24,411 nt of DNA from Nemertoderma westbladi (GCA_032718475.1 JAUCBJ010005299.1:1-24411); one strand, 5' to 3'; shown: positions 8,958 to 18,026, counted from the first letter of the stretch. Program-made: numbers and translations. The notes: a model not told the origin generated them from the sequence alone.

Positions 8958-9373
8958 GGTACTATGTACCCTCTTACTAACCTCTAACTCCCACTAACTC
9001 TTACTAACCGGTACTATGTACCCTCTTACTAACTCTTACTCTCTCTAACTAACTAATGGTACTACGAACCCTCTTACTAACTCTTACTCTCTCTAACTAA
9101 CTAACGGTACTACGTACCCTCTTACTAACTCTTACTCTCTCTAACTAACTAACGGTACTACGTACCCTCTTACTAACTCTTACTCTCTCTAACTAACTAA
9201 CGGTACTATGTACCCTCTTACTAACTCTTACTCTCTCTAACTAACTAGCTAACGGTACTACGTACCCTCTTACTAACTCTTACTCTCTCTAACTAACTAA
9301 CTAACGGTACTACGTACCCTCTTACTAACTCTTACTCTCTCTAACTAACTAACGGTACTACGTACCTTCTAAC
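8958..9373. repeat. Minisatellite, 48-bp unit, about nine copies
   Basis: GGTACTA(C/T)G starts occur at 8,958, 9,010, 9,058, 9,106, 9,154, 9,202, 9,254, 9,306 and 9,354, giving periods of 48 or 52 bp. The 52-bp steps mostly differ by one additional CTAA-type tetramer. Each unit begins with a small palindrome, GGTAC-TAC-GTACC, and ends with two or three CTAA tetramers. One more unit start follows the microsatellite at 9,541. Confidence 0.93.
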
Positions 9374-9540
<167 letters not shown>

Positions 9541-9580
9541 GGTACTACGTACCCTCTTACTACTAACTAACTAACTTCCA

Positions 9581-9694
9581 TCTGCCTATTTTACTCTCTT
9601 TATTTATTTATTATTTTTTTTATATTTTATGTGTGGGAAGGGCATCTCGCCCTCAATCCCACCCCCCTCAGTCCAAAACTTGGACGACTAAATA
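9581..9694. other. Spacer after the integrase stop codon
   Basis: A short AT-rich stretch with T-runs (9,595-9,630) leads into a mixed segment that ends at the integrase stop codon. No coding evidence is seen. Confidence 0.5.
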
Positions 9695-10930
9695 CTAGGG
9701 TGCTCCCTCCAGCAGAGAGCACTTACCTACAGCCCTCCTGTAGGTCTTTCTATCTTTGGCCCCTATTTTGCCACCTATCCGCACTTCTACCAATCGGACT
9801 CTTCCGTCCTCATCGGAGTAAGTGCCCACAACTCTCGCCAATCGCCACTGGTTGTTGATGATGGTATCGTCCGTGACGATCACCAGATCACCCTCCTTTA
9901 ACTCCCTATTCGTATTTCTCCACTTGCTTATCCTATGGAGCGTGGGTAAACATTCCTCGACCCACCTCCTCCAGTACTCGGCGCTTATCGCCTTGGCGAC
10001 TTTCCAACTCTGTCGGGAGTGGATATTGTCTGGGTCTACACCCCGCATGTCGATGGTCGCTGGCCTCTCCATTAGAAAGTGACTTGGCGTCAACACATCT
10101 AATGACTCCGGGTCATCATTTTCTGGATATAGCGGTCTCCTATTTATGATACCCTCACACTTTGCTAGTACCGTTCTGAGCACGTCTTCCATTACCATGT
10201 GGGTGTTCATCAACTTTGTCATCAGACGCTTGGAACTACCCATGAGTCTCTCGACGCATCCTAGAGTTTGTGGAGCATATGGTGTCCTCCTCTCCCACTT
10301 TACCTGTCGTCTTCTCATGGCTGCCCTGACTTCTTCCCCTTCCAGGATATCCAAGGCATCCGCCAACTCGTTCTCCACCCCCACAAAGTTGGTTCCGTTG
10401 TCGGAATATATTACTGCGATCGTCCCACCTTTGCAGTCTCTGAACCTTTCTAGAGCATTAATGAATGCTGATGCGGTTGCATCTTGGGCAAGTTCTATCC
10501 CTACCGCCCGCGTGTTGTTACATACGAAGATGATGCCGTAGCGCTTCTCCGTGTGCCACATCACCTTAATCTTTATCGGCCCAAACATATCCACACCGCA
10601 GTGCGTGAATGGCGGGTCGTGCTGTCTCACTCTACTGGCCGATAATGGCGCCATTTCCTGGATGGCCCGCTCCTTCTTCGCCCGTCGGCAGGTTTGGCAC
10701 TGCCCCACTACCGCCTTCACCTTCTTTCTTAGCTGTTTGACCCAAAAGGTCCTTTGTATCTCCGTGAGGGTTCGGTTGGTGCCCCCGTGCAATATCGACT
10801 TATGGGAGTCCCAGATGATCTGATGGACTATCGGCGATCCATTGGGGATGATGATGGGCTTTGGCGGTATGATGATACTGTTGTTGTTCGACACTCTAGA
10901 GTTCATCACTAAGATTCCATCATCGTTTAA
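9695..10930 (-). CDS. BEL/Pao integrase
   Basis: This integrase of the young element inserts the cDNA into host DNA. Counting from the ATG at 10,909 (404 residues), the zinc-binding HHCC set is H36, H41, C71, C74. The catalytic triad is D107 (GVDMFGP), D170 (YSDNGTNF) and E220 (GCVERLMGSSKRL). The C-terminal domain contains GDLVIVTDD near residue 328, and the protein ends YRRAVGKCSLLEGAP. The frame continues upstream in phase with the RNase H part, separated only by an in-frame TAA at 10,931-10,933, so it is really the end of one pol polyprotein. The catalytic residues are all present, making this the best preserved enzyme of the element. Confidence 0.92.
   Translation of the reverse strand, partial: LNDDGILVMNSRVSNNNSIIIPPKPIIIPNGSPIVHQIIWDSHKSILHGGTNRTLTEIQRTFWVKQLRKKVKAVVGQCQTCRRAKKERAIQEMAPLSASRVRQHDPPFTHCGVDMFGPIKIKVMWHTEKRYGIIFVCNNTRAVGIELAQDATASAFINALERFRDCKGGTIAVIYSDNGTNFVGVENELADALDILEGEEVRAAMRRRQVKWERRTPYAPQTLGCVERLMGSSKRLMTKLMNTHMVMEDVLRTVLAKCEGIINRRPLYPENDDPESLDVLTPSHFLMERPATIDMRGVDPDNIHSRQSWKVAKAISAEYWRRWVEECLPTLHRISKWRNTNRELKEGDLVIVTDDTIINNQWRLARVVGTYSDEDGRVRLVEVRIGGKIGAKDRKTYRRAVGKCSLLEGAP
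9721..9730 (-). other. Candidate splice donor in the integrase C-terminus
   Basis: The minus strand reads TGTAG|GTAAGT with the cut after 9,727, a full match to the AG|GTAAGT donor consensus. It lies ten codons before the integrase stop and splits a GGT codon after its first base. The acceptor at 8,499 splits a GGT codon at the same place, so joining keeps the frame. Confidence 0.4.
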
Positions 10931-11590
10931 TTATGGCGACAGCGCGATCAGCTCGCTGTCCCATCGGAGATGTTGTTGTTTACCGAAGCGCTCCACCTCG
11001 TCGCCGTAATTCTTCCTCTGTTCGTAGCGGATGGCGGCCTTGGCCGCCCCCTCCAGATCGACGGTTGTTTTACCCTTTGTGTCTTTACCGGTTCCCCTAA
11101 GGAAGTCTCCGAAGGCTCTCCAATACGCCACTAACTTCTTGGTCTTGTACCAACTAGAGCTGTAGCTAAGGGGTTTGTCCGTCGGGTTATCGCACAGTTC
11201 TTCCGATTTTGGTTGCACGTCCCTTATCTCCCTCACCATCTGGCTGTATATATCCTCACCTTCTGAATCTCCTCCGTCTTCCTCTAACGCTACTTGCTCT
11301 GCACCCGGATCCACCTTTCTCATCGGTGGCCAGGCCGTCTTATCGTTCAGGAATTGCGGCCCATGCTGCCACAATACTTCCTTCTTCAAGAAAGTGTGGC
11401 GTGCCATGCCCCTCGATAACAAGTCCGCTGGGTTCGTTTTCCACCTTTCTAACTCTGTGGTCACCCCTATTTCGTCCACCCTATTTGCGACGAATATAGG
11501 GTATCTCGTCCTTTCGTTATGTAGCCAACCAAGCACTACCATGCAATCCGTCCAGTAGTGTGTTTCCACTATGTTGGGAATAGCGTCCAT
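10931..11590 (-). pseudogene. BEL/Pao RNase H C-terminus and linker
   Basis: The segment starts with YWTDCMVVLGWL (RNase H Asp at residue 15), followed by RYPIFVANRVDEI and TNPADLLSRGM. These match the old copy's YWTDALLVLEYI and INPADIASRGA. The frame is -1 relative to the preceding RT/RNase H frame, with 22 bases of overlap at 11,569-11,590. No classical slippery heptamer is visible, so a one-base mutation is more likely than programmed shifting. It ends in an in-frame TAA before the integrase part. Confidence 0.88.
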
Positions 11591-12849
11591 AAGTAGGCTG
11601 TGGCCCTAACTCCTAACGTCGCAGCTGTCAACTCGAGTTTCGGAACTGATGCTGAATCTGGTGGCGTCGACTTTGCTTTGCTGAATGTGAGTCTGGGCTT
11701 ATGAGCCCCCTCTCGTTGTACTATGTGGAGTGCCGCTCCGTATGCCTCTAACGACGCATCGGAGAACATGTGCAGATCCAGATTCGTCATGTCCCCATCC
11801 GGGAAATATACACGTGGCATGCTGTATATTCCCATCTGCTCTAAACTTTCTGTCCACTTGCTCCATTGCTTGCTAATCTCTTCCGGGACCTCTGTGTCCC
11901 ACTCGTCCTTTAATTTGTATACTCTCTTGAGTATCTGTTTCCCCGTGACTAATAATGGGGATGCTAGGCCTAGGGGATCGTATATCCTCGCTATGTACGC
12001 CACATAGCCCCTCTTTGTGTGGATGTCTGCGCCCTCCTGACTCAACTGGTACTTCAGCTCGCCTGTCTCTCGGTTCCACACGATCCCTAGTGCCTTCTGT
12101 TGGGACTCTACTCTCTTGTTCGCCATGTCCTGTCCCTTGGCTGTTGTGGGATTATTCATGGTCGACTCTGGCCTCCTGTCCTCTATGGCTTTCATGAACT
12201 CTTGCGAGCTGGATTGGAACTTAGTTAGGTTGAACCCGGATCCTTTTAGGATGTCGCGAACCTCGCGCCCGGTATCCAGTAGTTCCTTAACCGTATTTCC
12301 AGACTCCATCCCGTCGTCTACATAGAAGCTGCGTCGAATCATATCGACAGGTTTGGGGCTACATTTATCCTCCTTTCCCTCTACCATGTCTCTTACGGCC
12401 ACAGTCGTCGTAAATGAAGACGACTTGGCTGCCATATTCTGTACTACCATCTTATACATCGGTATGGTCGACGGTTCCTCGTCTCCGTCATACCATAGGA
12501 AACGCTGACTGTCGCTATCCTCTTCCATTACATGGACTTGGTTGAACATGCCTTCGATGTCGCAGGTGAAAGCGTGTTTACCATTCCTGAATCTGAGTAG
12601 GACCTCGATCCCTGAGTTGTAGATGTTGGGACCCTCCAGCAGATAGTCGTTTAGGCATTTTCCGTTGGTCTTGGCCGATGCGTCAACTACCATCCGCAGT
12701 TTACCTTTCTTCGGATCTAGAGCCACGTGGAGTGGCAGGTAATAGGTCCTGTCCGTGTTTGGTTCGTCGACCGGTAACTCCACGGCCCATCCTTTCTCGA
12801 CATACTTCCTGATTGTCTTGTGAATGTACTCATTCTTCTCGGGGCTCCT
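11569..12849 (-). CDS. BEL/Pao reverse transcriptase with RNase H start
   Basis: The frame is open from 12,849; counted from the GTG/ATG-like codon at 12,783 it has 404 residues. RT motifs: LRMVVDASAKTNGKCLNDYL (29-48), the first catalytic Asp in FTCDIEGMF (D75), and FYVDDG with the Asp pair (Y154-D157). The thumb/connection has ARIYDPLGLASPLL (265-278), and RNase H begins with MFSDAS (339-344) and LELTAA (E384). The enzyme copies element RNA into cDNA inside capsid-like particles. A frame break at 11,569 separates it from the rest of RNase H. An in-frame TGA at 12,850-12,852 separates it from the upstream pol segment. Confidence 0.92.
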   Translation of the reverse strand, partial: RSPEKNEYIHKTIRKYVEKGWAVELPVDEPNTDRTYYLPLHVALDPKKGKLRMVVDASAKTNGKCLNDYLLEGPNIYNSGIEVLLRFRNGKHAFTCDIEGMFNQVHVMEEDSDSQRFLWYDGDEEPSTIPMYKMVVQNMAAKSSSFTTTVAVRDMVEGKEDKCSPKPVDMIRRSFYVDDGMESGNTVKELLDTGREVRDILKGSGFNLTKFQSSSQEFMKAIEDRRPESTMNNPTTAKGQDMANKRVESQQKALGIVWNRETGELKYQLSQEGADIHTKRGYVAYIARIYDPLGLASPLLVTGKQILKRVYKLKDEWDTEVPEEISKQWSKWTESLEQMGIYSMPRVYFPDGDMTNLDLHMFSDASLEAYGAALHIVQREGAHKPRLTFSKAKSTPPDSASVPKLELTAATLGVRATAYLWTLFPT

Positions 12850-13143
12850 TCAACTTAGCGTCTGCTTCAACTTACGAAGCCTCGTGAGTACCATCCCTTT
12901 ATTGTCGGGTAACGGTAGCTTCGGTAGCCTCCATACCATTCCTATGGTATACCGCCCCTCATTACATGTCATCGACTCCTTTACGCTCTGTAGAGCCTGT
13001 TTATCCTCTACCGAGGTTCCGACCCCGGTCTCTTTTAACCCCTCAAAATCCTGCCTGAGCAGTCTCCTGAGCTGCTCCTCTGCTCCCTCATCTCCCATTT
13101 CTCGCATAGTTCCTGCGAACATGCATCCTGATGTCTCCAACAT
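12850..13143 (-). pseudogene. Pol linker between protease and RT
   Basis: This 97-residue frame is in phase with RT. It carries the region before RT typical of BEL/Pao: LRRLLRQDFEGL, then EDKQALQSVKES, GRYTIGMVWR and LTRLRKLKQTL (compare the usual short acidic helix, GRYVVRLPFK and ALRRL pattern). It ends in TGA at 12,850-12,852 and is +1 relative to the Gag-protease frame that stops at 13,157. On its own it has no catalytic role. Confidence 0.82.
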
Positions 13144-13156
13144 CCTAAATGGTATT

Positions 13157-14665
13157 TTAGGTTAAAATCGCCACCGGGTCACACTGCCTGTCTTCGCCGA
13201 AGACCGTTTGCATTCTCTCGTGGGCCGTCGGGCAGTCCATTCCTACTATGATGGATACCTTCCTAACGTCCACTTCTGGGATTGAGAAGTTGATACTGTC
13301 CAGGAACTTGTATTGTTCGACCTCGATGTTGGTTGGTCGCCTGGCGTTGATATTTATCGACTCTATCACCTGGATGGGGTCGATGGTCGCCCCATAGTCG
13401 CATCCCAGTGCTATCGCTGCTATCGCGCACCATCCGGTCCTCATCTCCAGGACCTCGTCTTTGCTGGAGATGGTTGTTACCGCCATTCTACTTGGCCTCG
13501 TCCTCAATCCTATCTCTTCGGCCACCCAATCCTCTACTAATGTGAAGGCTGCTCCACTGTCGACCAGCATCAGTGTGGTCACTGATCGATTGCCTTCCCC
13601 AATTACTCGCACTGGTACTACCCCTAATAGTACCGTTCCTCTTTTCTTCGCCACTACGGTGCTCGTTGCCATTGTCTGACCTTTACTCTGGCCGAACTTA
13701 ATTGGCGTTTCTTTGCATTGGTTGGCTCTATGTCCACTCATCACACATCGCGAGCAGATTTCATTTCTTCTCGCGTATTCTACCTGATCTTCCCTGGGTA
13801 GCGCTTGCCAGTACCTGCAGTTCATGGTCTGATGAAGTGCATTTGTATGTAGTTGGCATTTGCTCTTTGGGTTGTAGCCATCCTTATAAAGTGCGTTGCA
13901 TATCGCACTTATGTTTGTACCAAAGTCCCTACTATTCTTATTGTTTGGGTTCGGCCTACTGGGCGCGCTGGGGTTATGTTTATTTGTGTTGTTATTTTTC
14001 CCCTGTCCGCTCCATGATGTGGTCTTACCCCCGGCTACTTTTGGACTGGTAGTCCCCTGCGTTGCTGCGTACGGCAGTGACTGTCTGAGCTTTGGCAATG
14101 CGTTCGACGCGTTGTGCTCTGGTTTCGGCCTGTGGTAATCAGTCTTTGGTCCCTTTCCCAGGCTATCCTCACTATAGACTGGGTCCGTTATTAGTTCAGC
14201 TTCATAATTTAAGAAGCTCGACATCTTTTCTAGACCCGGTTCCGCACCCTTCTTATCTCGAATGGAGAAAGCGATTTTCCTCCACTTATTGCGCAGCCAA
14301 ATCGGTAGTGCCTGCGCTATCGTAGTGATGTTGTTGGACGCGTTGAGTTTGTATGGCGCGCCCAGTGTCTTTAGCATGATTAGCGCTTTCTCGACTTTGT
14401 TAGCGAATGTCTTTATGCTAATGGGGTTATCCTGTAGGCCACCCGTTGTTATACCTCTCAGGGTCTGCCGGATGATCTTGGCCGGGTGCCCATACTCCCT
14501 GTCTAACGCCCGCCATGCTGTCGTGAAGCCGCTCTCTATGCCTTGGTATTGCCTCACGATGTCGTATGCTGGGCATCCTGTATACACTTGTAGATACTTT
14601 AGGCACTCCGCCTGCGTCAAATTCTTTGTTAATATTTCATTACTATACATGCGCCGAAACTGTAG
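13157..14665 (-). CDS. Gag (capsid region, CCHC knuckle) fused to aspartic protease
   Basis: Counting from the ATG at 14,650 (497 residues), residues 1-155 are the Gag region usual for BEL/Pao, including LTQAECLKYLQVYTGCPAYD and WRALDREYGHPAKI. An Asn/Pro-rich stretch (about 215-245) follows, then one zinc knuckle C299/C302/H307/C312 that binds genomic RNA. The retropepsin-like domain has its active-site VDSGAAFTLVE with D364-S-G, and a VSIIVGMD strand near its end, as in peptidase A17. The frame is continuous with 14,666-15,052 except for a single TAA at 14,666-14,668. It stops at TAA 13,157-13,159, and pol continues in the +1 frame. Confidence 0.9.
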   Translation of the reverse strand, partial: LQFRRMYSNEILTKNLTQAECLKYLQVYTGCPAYDIVRQYQGIESGFTTAWRALDREYGHPAKIIRQTLRGITTGGLQDNPISIKTFANKVEKALIMLKTLGAPYKLNASNNITTIAQALPIWLRNKWRKIAFSIRDKKGAEPGLEKMSSFLNYEAELITDPVYSEDSLGKGPKTDYHRPKPEHNASNALPKLRQSLPYAATQGTTSPKVAGGKTTSWSGQGKNNNTNKHNPSAPSRPNPNNKNSRDFGTNISAICNALYKDGYNPKSKCQLHTNALHQTMNCRYWQALPREDQVEYARRNEICSRCVMSGHRANQCKETPIKFGQSKGQTMATSTVVAKKRGTVLLGVVPVRVIGEGNRSVTTLMLVDSGAAFTLVEDWVAEEIGLRTRPSRMAVTTISSKDEVLEMRTGWCAIAAIALGCDYGATIDPIQVIESININARRPTNIEVEQYKFLDSINFSIPEVDVRKVSIIVGMDCPTAHERMQTVFGEDRQCDPVAILT

Positions 14666-15309
14666 TTATTCCTCCGGCCTACTTCCATCGAATTTGAATG
14701 GTTCCACGGGTGGTAACTCGATCCTAGTTTTTAATGCATCGATTAACGTGGCCATCCCCATGGCTTGCGCTTCCAATGGGTTCGATGGATGCTGTATAGG
14801 TTCTCCCGTTGGGTGCGGTCCATTCGTCCTGTCTGCCGCTTTCCTCTGACTTGGATATATCATAGGGGGTAGCGGCCTCCTCCATATTTCAGTGTCGCAT
14901 GATCTATTCTCGTCCAAGGGGTTCGATGTTCTTACTCCTATTGGGGTATATTGTTGATATTGTGATGGGGGAATGTCACCCTGCCCCCCCCCCCCCCCCC
15001 CACCGGTATGTTCGGTACTGGGGTTGATGTTAATATATTGGGGCCCATGCACCTATCCGCAATAATTCTCCCCTCCCCTGGATATATGTTATGTCCTTGC
15101 ATGCTGTAGTCATACTGCTGTGCTGGTACCGGTATAGGCCTACTTACTTATGGCCTACCTGCCGGTATGTACTCCGCAACTTCCGGATTTAATCCCGTTG
15201 TCCGCGCTATCCTATCGCCTACACTATCTCTCCCAGCATGGCCTATGGTATGTGCAGTAAGGCCTACAGTATGTCCTGCAGTCTGTATGTGTCGCTCGGG
15301 ATCAAAGCT
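14666..15309 (-). pseudogene. ORF1 segment before the capsid region, with oligo-Gly tract
   Basis: From 15,052 to 14,666 the frame matches the Gag frame and leads into LPPVEPFKFDGSRPEE, the start of the BEL/Pao Gag core. Upstream (15,309-15,002) the plausible coding frame is one phase different: SFDPERHIQTAGHT...GLNPEVAEYIPAGRP, one TAA, then PIPVPAQQYDYSMQGHN. The two frames meet at the 18-G tract (14,984-15,001), which encodes glycines. A change in tract length by one or two bases would account for the break. The function is probably structural. Confidence 0.6.
14984..15001 (-). repeat. G18 homopolymer on the coding strand
   Basis: Eighteen C on the plus strand read as G18 in the transcript and encode glycine. 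The open coding frame differs on the two sides of this tract. Confidence 0.9.
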
Positions 15310-15767
15310 TAACCTACTCGAATAATCCTCCCTGCGGCTATCGTGTTCTCGTGCTCTCCTGCTCTACCTCTACTGCTCTCATCCTCGAACCGGTACATCC
15401 CGTACCCCTCTCTCGACGCGTAATACGCCTCCTCAGGTCGCGTTCCTCCGGGGCGACGGCAATCTCCCGAAGTTCGACCCCGCTGCCTCTCCGTTTCCAT
15501 CTCTACCACCGACGGCTCGCTGCCCGCCCCCGCTCCCCCGTCGTTCACGACGACACTTCTTCTACTCTCTTCCCTTCTTCTCTCTGTAGTGCAGTATCCC
15601 CGTTCGCGAGATCTCTCGTCGACCTCCCGGTTAAACTCCACTGTTCCTCTTCCCTCTTCTGATCGGGCTCGACGTCTCGTCGCTCGCCTTCTCGTGAAGT
15701 CAACCTGTCTCTCCCTGCTCGATCGCACACCGCTGGGGATACTCGCAATCCCCCTATTACTCTCCAT
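15309..15767 (-). pseudogene. Arg/Glu-rich ORF1 segment
   Basis: This is a 152-residue minus-strand frame very rich in Arg, Glu and Ser, with repeated RRR and ERRREESRR-type runs, then a Tyr-containing part (EEAYYASREGYGMYRFED). Low-complexity basic/acidic composition suggests RNA binding or disorder. It is in the same phase as the Asn-rich segment at 15,984-16,514 and ends in TAA. Another minus frame (15,787-15,545) is also Arg-rich and cannot be fully excluded as the real one. No domain is recognised. Confidence 0.5.
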
Positions 15768-15787
15768 CGCCGGGTGCTGCGGCTCAC

Positions 15788-15991
15788 CTAATTCGCCCCG
15801 CGCATTATCCGCCGATGCTTGTGGGACACCCTTTGCACCCCCCTCTCGCCGCTAATCTCTTGTTGTGGGGCTCCTATAGCCCCCCCCCCCCCCCCCCCCC
15901 ACTCGCCACCTATCACTTCACTACCTCTCACTTCACTTCTACACCCCTCTCTAGTCAACACACTAACCCTACTGCGGCTGGGTCTATTCAC
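15788..15991 (-). pseudogene. ORF1 segment around the G21 tract
   Basis: This short frame (67 codons) reads NRPSRSRVSVLTREG, then a serine/glutamate-rich part, oligo-glycine from the homopolymer, and AIGAPQQEISGERGVQR. It overlaps the end of the preceding repeat-bearing frame by 8 bases in the next phase and is the only minus frame open across the tract. It is probably part of ORF1, with one-base breaks on either side. Confidence 0.42.
15880..15900 (-). repeat. G21 homopolymer on the coding strand
   Basis: Twenty-one C on the plus strand; the transcript has G21, which encodes about seven glycines in the frame open on both sides. Confidence 0.9.
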
Positions 15992-16514
15992 CCCGCCTCT
16001 CTCTCTCTGCTACTGTGTGGCCTACCAGGCCCGCCACTTCCTGCCTACTGACTACGTGGCCTACCAGGCCCTCATTGGGTTGACCCAACTGCGCCACCTC
16101 CCGCCCACTAACTACGTGGCCTACCAGGCTCTCCTCGGGTTGACTCAACCCCGACACTTCCTGCCTACTAACTATGTGGCCTACCAGGCCCTCGTTTACC
16201 GGGCTATGCACGTCCGCCACATTCATATTAATAGCACCATTGCCAGTATTATCTGTTAAATCGATTAAATCCTCCAAATCAATTAAATTATTTCGCACGC
16301 CTAAATTAGAAATGGGATTATTTTGTTCGTTCGAAATAAGATTATTTGAATTATTTTGTAAATTCGAATTTAGATTTAAATTATTTTGCGTATATATATT
16401 ATTTGGATTATTTTGTAAATTCAGATTTAGATTATTTGAATTATTTCCTACGTTTATATTAGAATCGTTTGGATTTAAATTACTACTATAGGGGCAAAAT
16501 ACTATTTCCTGCAA
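15984..16514 (-). pseudogene. ORF1 segment: Asn-rich stretch and 20-residue repeats
   Basis: The first part (about 16,500-16,290) is extremely rich in Asn and Leu with NNLNLNLQNNPNN-type runs. A short acidic link (LIDLEDLIDLTDNTGNG) follows. Then come tandem 20-residue repeats of the form EGLVGHVVSRQEVAQLGQPN (about 16,200-16,010). The repeats keep length and frame, which shows that they were translated. Asn-rich and repeat regions are common in self-assembling proteins, but a role here is inference only. The segment ends in TAG near 15,984 and is +1 to the coiled-coil segment upstream. Confidence 0.65.
16010..16200 (-). repeat. 60-bp in-frame tandem repeat in ORF1
   Basis: GTGGCCTACCAGGC on the plus strand starts at 16,017, 16,056, 16,116 and 16,176, so two spacings are 60 bp and one is 39 bp. 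All are multiples of three. The encoded 20-residue unit centres on LVGHVVSRQEV. Confidence 0.88.
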
Positions 16515-16582
16515 TGAAAGTTTGATTAGTGTTATCCACTACGGTACTATTAATATTAACGTTATCTACTGTATTATTATTA

Positions 16583-16602
16583 CCCCCCCCCCCCCCCCCC
16601 CC
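16583..16602 (-). repeat. G20 homopolymer on the coding strand
   Basis: Twenty C on the plus strand. The reading frame of the coiled-coil segment stays open through it (after one TGA at 16,633) and continues as NNNTVDNVNINSTVVDN, so here the tract is in frame and encodes glycines. Confidence 0.88.
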
Positions 16603-17745
16603 GCCCATACGGTCACACCATTCCCGGGTCTGTCATGCGGTCCCTGTAAGTGGGGTATTAATAAACGTTTCCACAGCCCTTGGCTCCTCATAAATACTCG
16701 AGCCAGTCTCGCTCTCTGACAATACCATCTGCGCTAGTTCCAGTCTGCGCCTCTGTTTGGCTTGATATTGCATAAGCCCCCTCAACCGGGCATGCATATT
16801 ATCCCGCACACGCTTCCCCGTTATCTCTCTCTCTAAATCCTCCCGCGTACTCTGATCGACTAACTCGGCCTCTCTCGCAACTCTCTTCAGTTGTCTCGCC
16901 TCGCGCTCCCTTCGCTCATTCTCCACCCTCGCCACGCGCTCACGCTCCCTCGCCTCACGCTCTTTGCGTTCACTCTCCTGCTCCATCCTTTCCTTCATTC
17001 CCATTTCCTCATACTCCTTAAAGCTTCTCGCGACTTTCTCGGCCCTCTCTCTGTTCTCTCTAACCAGTTCTTTCTCCTTCCCTAGCAACGCACTCCCTTC
17101 CTCTAGCTGTCTCTCTAATTCTCTCTGGTCTAGCGCCGCCAGATCGAGTTGGCACTCCAGATCTATTTCTCGCACCCGTCTTTCTTTTGCGGAGGATGTA
17201 GCAGACTTATCGGTTACGACGGACTCCCTCCGCCTTCCCGTCCTACTAACTTTCCCCCGCCTCCCCGAATTTTCTCCGACCGCCGAGACCGAATCGCCCT
17301 CCTGCAGTCTCCTCCAACCCACCAATTTTACTCCCCGGGCATCGACTAAGTATGGCCCTACGTACACTACGCTGGGTTCCATACCCCTACATTCCCATAG
17401 TTCAAACAGTTCGCTGGCAACCCCTCTCGCTCTCTCATCGGCTAATTCTCCCTGCCCAAAGCGCATTAAGTAATCAAAGTGTTTATTCGACTCACCTAGC
17501 CGCTTCTTTAACTTCACCTCGCCTCTCTTCGCCCCTCCTTTGGCTTCTCTCAGTTGCTTTTGGGTCGCGGTGTAGGCTCGTCAGAGCCGGTCGTTGACCC
17601 CGACGTCCTACTCGCCGACGTCTCCTTTATCCCTCCGTGTCCGGCGTCGTACCGGCGGCCCCACCGTCACCGTTCCGGTGGGCCATCCGTCGCCCTCGGC
17701 CTGTGGCTGGCCGGCGACTTCGGCACGTCGACCGTCGCTGTGTGT

Positions 17746-17829
17746 CGACTCGTCTCTCCCTTCTCTCGACTCGTCTCTCCCTTCTCTCGACTCGTTTCTC
17801 CCTTATCTCAACTCGTTTCCTCGTTGTAG
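17746..17829 (-). repeat. 21-bp tandem repeat (seven-residue unit)
   Basis: C(G/A)ACTCG starts at 17,746, 17,767, 17,788 and 17,809, an exact period of 21. On the coding strand it gives GRDESRE-type heptapeptides in the ORF1 frame. Confidence 0.85.
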
Positions 17830-18026
17830 ACGGCCCCCCTCCTCTTGTATTGCCGGATCGTGTGCGATCGACGAATCCGGCGTCGTGGGTGGGTACCGTC
17901 GCATCGTGGCCTCGCGGATCGTTAGGTCTTTATCATCGTCCGGGGTCTGCAGCGGTGTCGTCTCTCTTTCTCGACTCATCCTTGGCAGTCGCAGTCTCGA
18001 TAGTAGGCCCTGGGTAACTTTGTAAC

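Larger units (their letters stand above)
16500..17979 (-). pseudogene. ORF1 N-terminus: repeats and long coiled coil
   Basis: One phase is open from an ATG at 17,979 (MSRERETTPLQTPDDDKD) down to about 16,500, broken only by stops at 17,803 (TAA), 17,608 (TAG), 17,581 (TGA) and 16,633 (TGA). After the start come seven-residue repeats (GRDESRE). Then LKKRLGESNKHFDYLMRFGQG near 17,510 begins the longest open part (294 residues), with a strongly charged heptad-like coiled coil (about 17,160-16,830; ESERKEREARERERVARVEN). Being first after the 5' LTR, it is probably the N-terminus of a very large Gag. No enzyme motif is seen. Confidence 0.62.

Noticed and set aside
11569-11590. Programmed -1 frameshift in RNase H
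   Set aside because: No X-XXY-YYZ slippery heptamer in the overlap and no reason for a switch inside one enzyme domain; a single-base mutation is simpler.
15120-16200. Recurrent GGCCTA hexamer as a possible regulatory motif
   Set aside because: Most copies are explained by the 60-bp coding repeat; the rest are irregularly spaced and could be chance.
17594-18025. Plus-strand Ser/Arg-rich frames near the 5' LTR
   Set aside because: They are the antisense of the ORF1 N-terminus and its 21-bp repeats.
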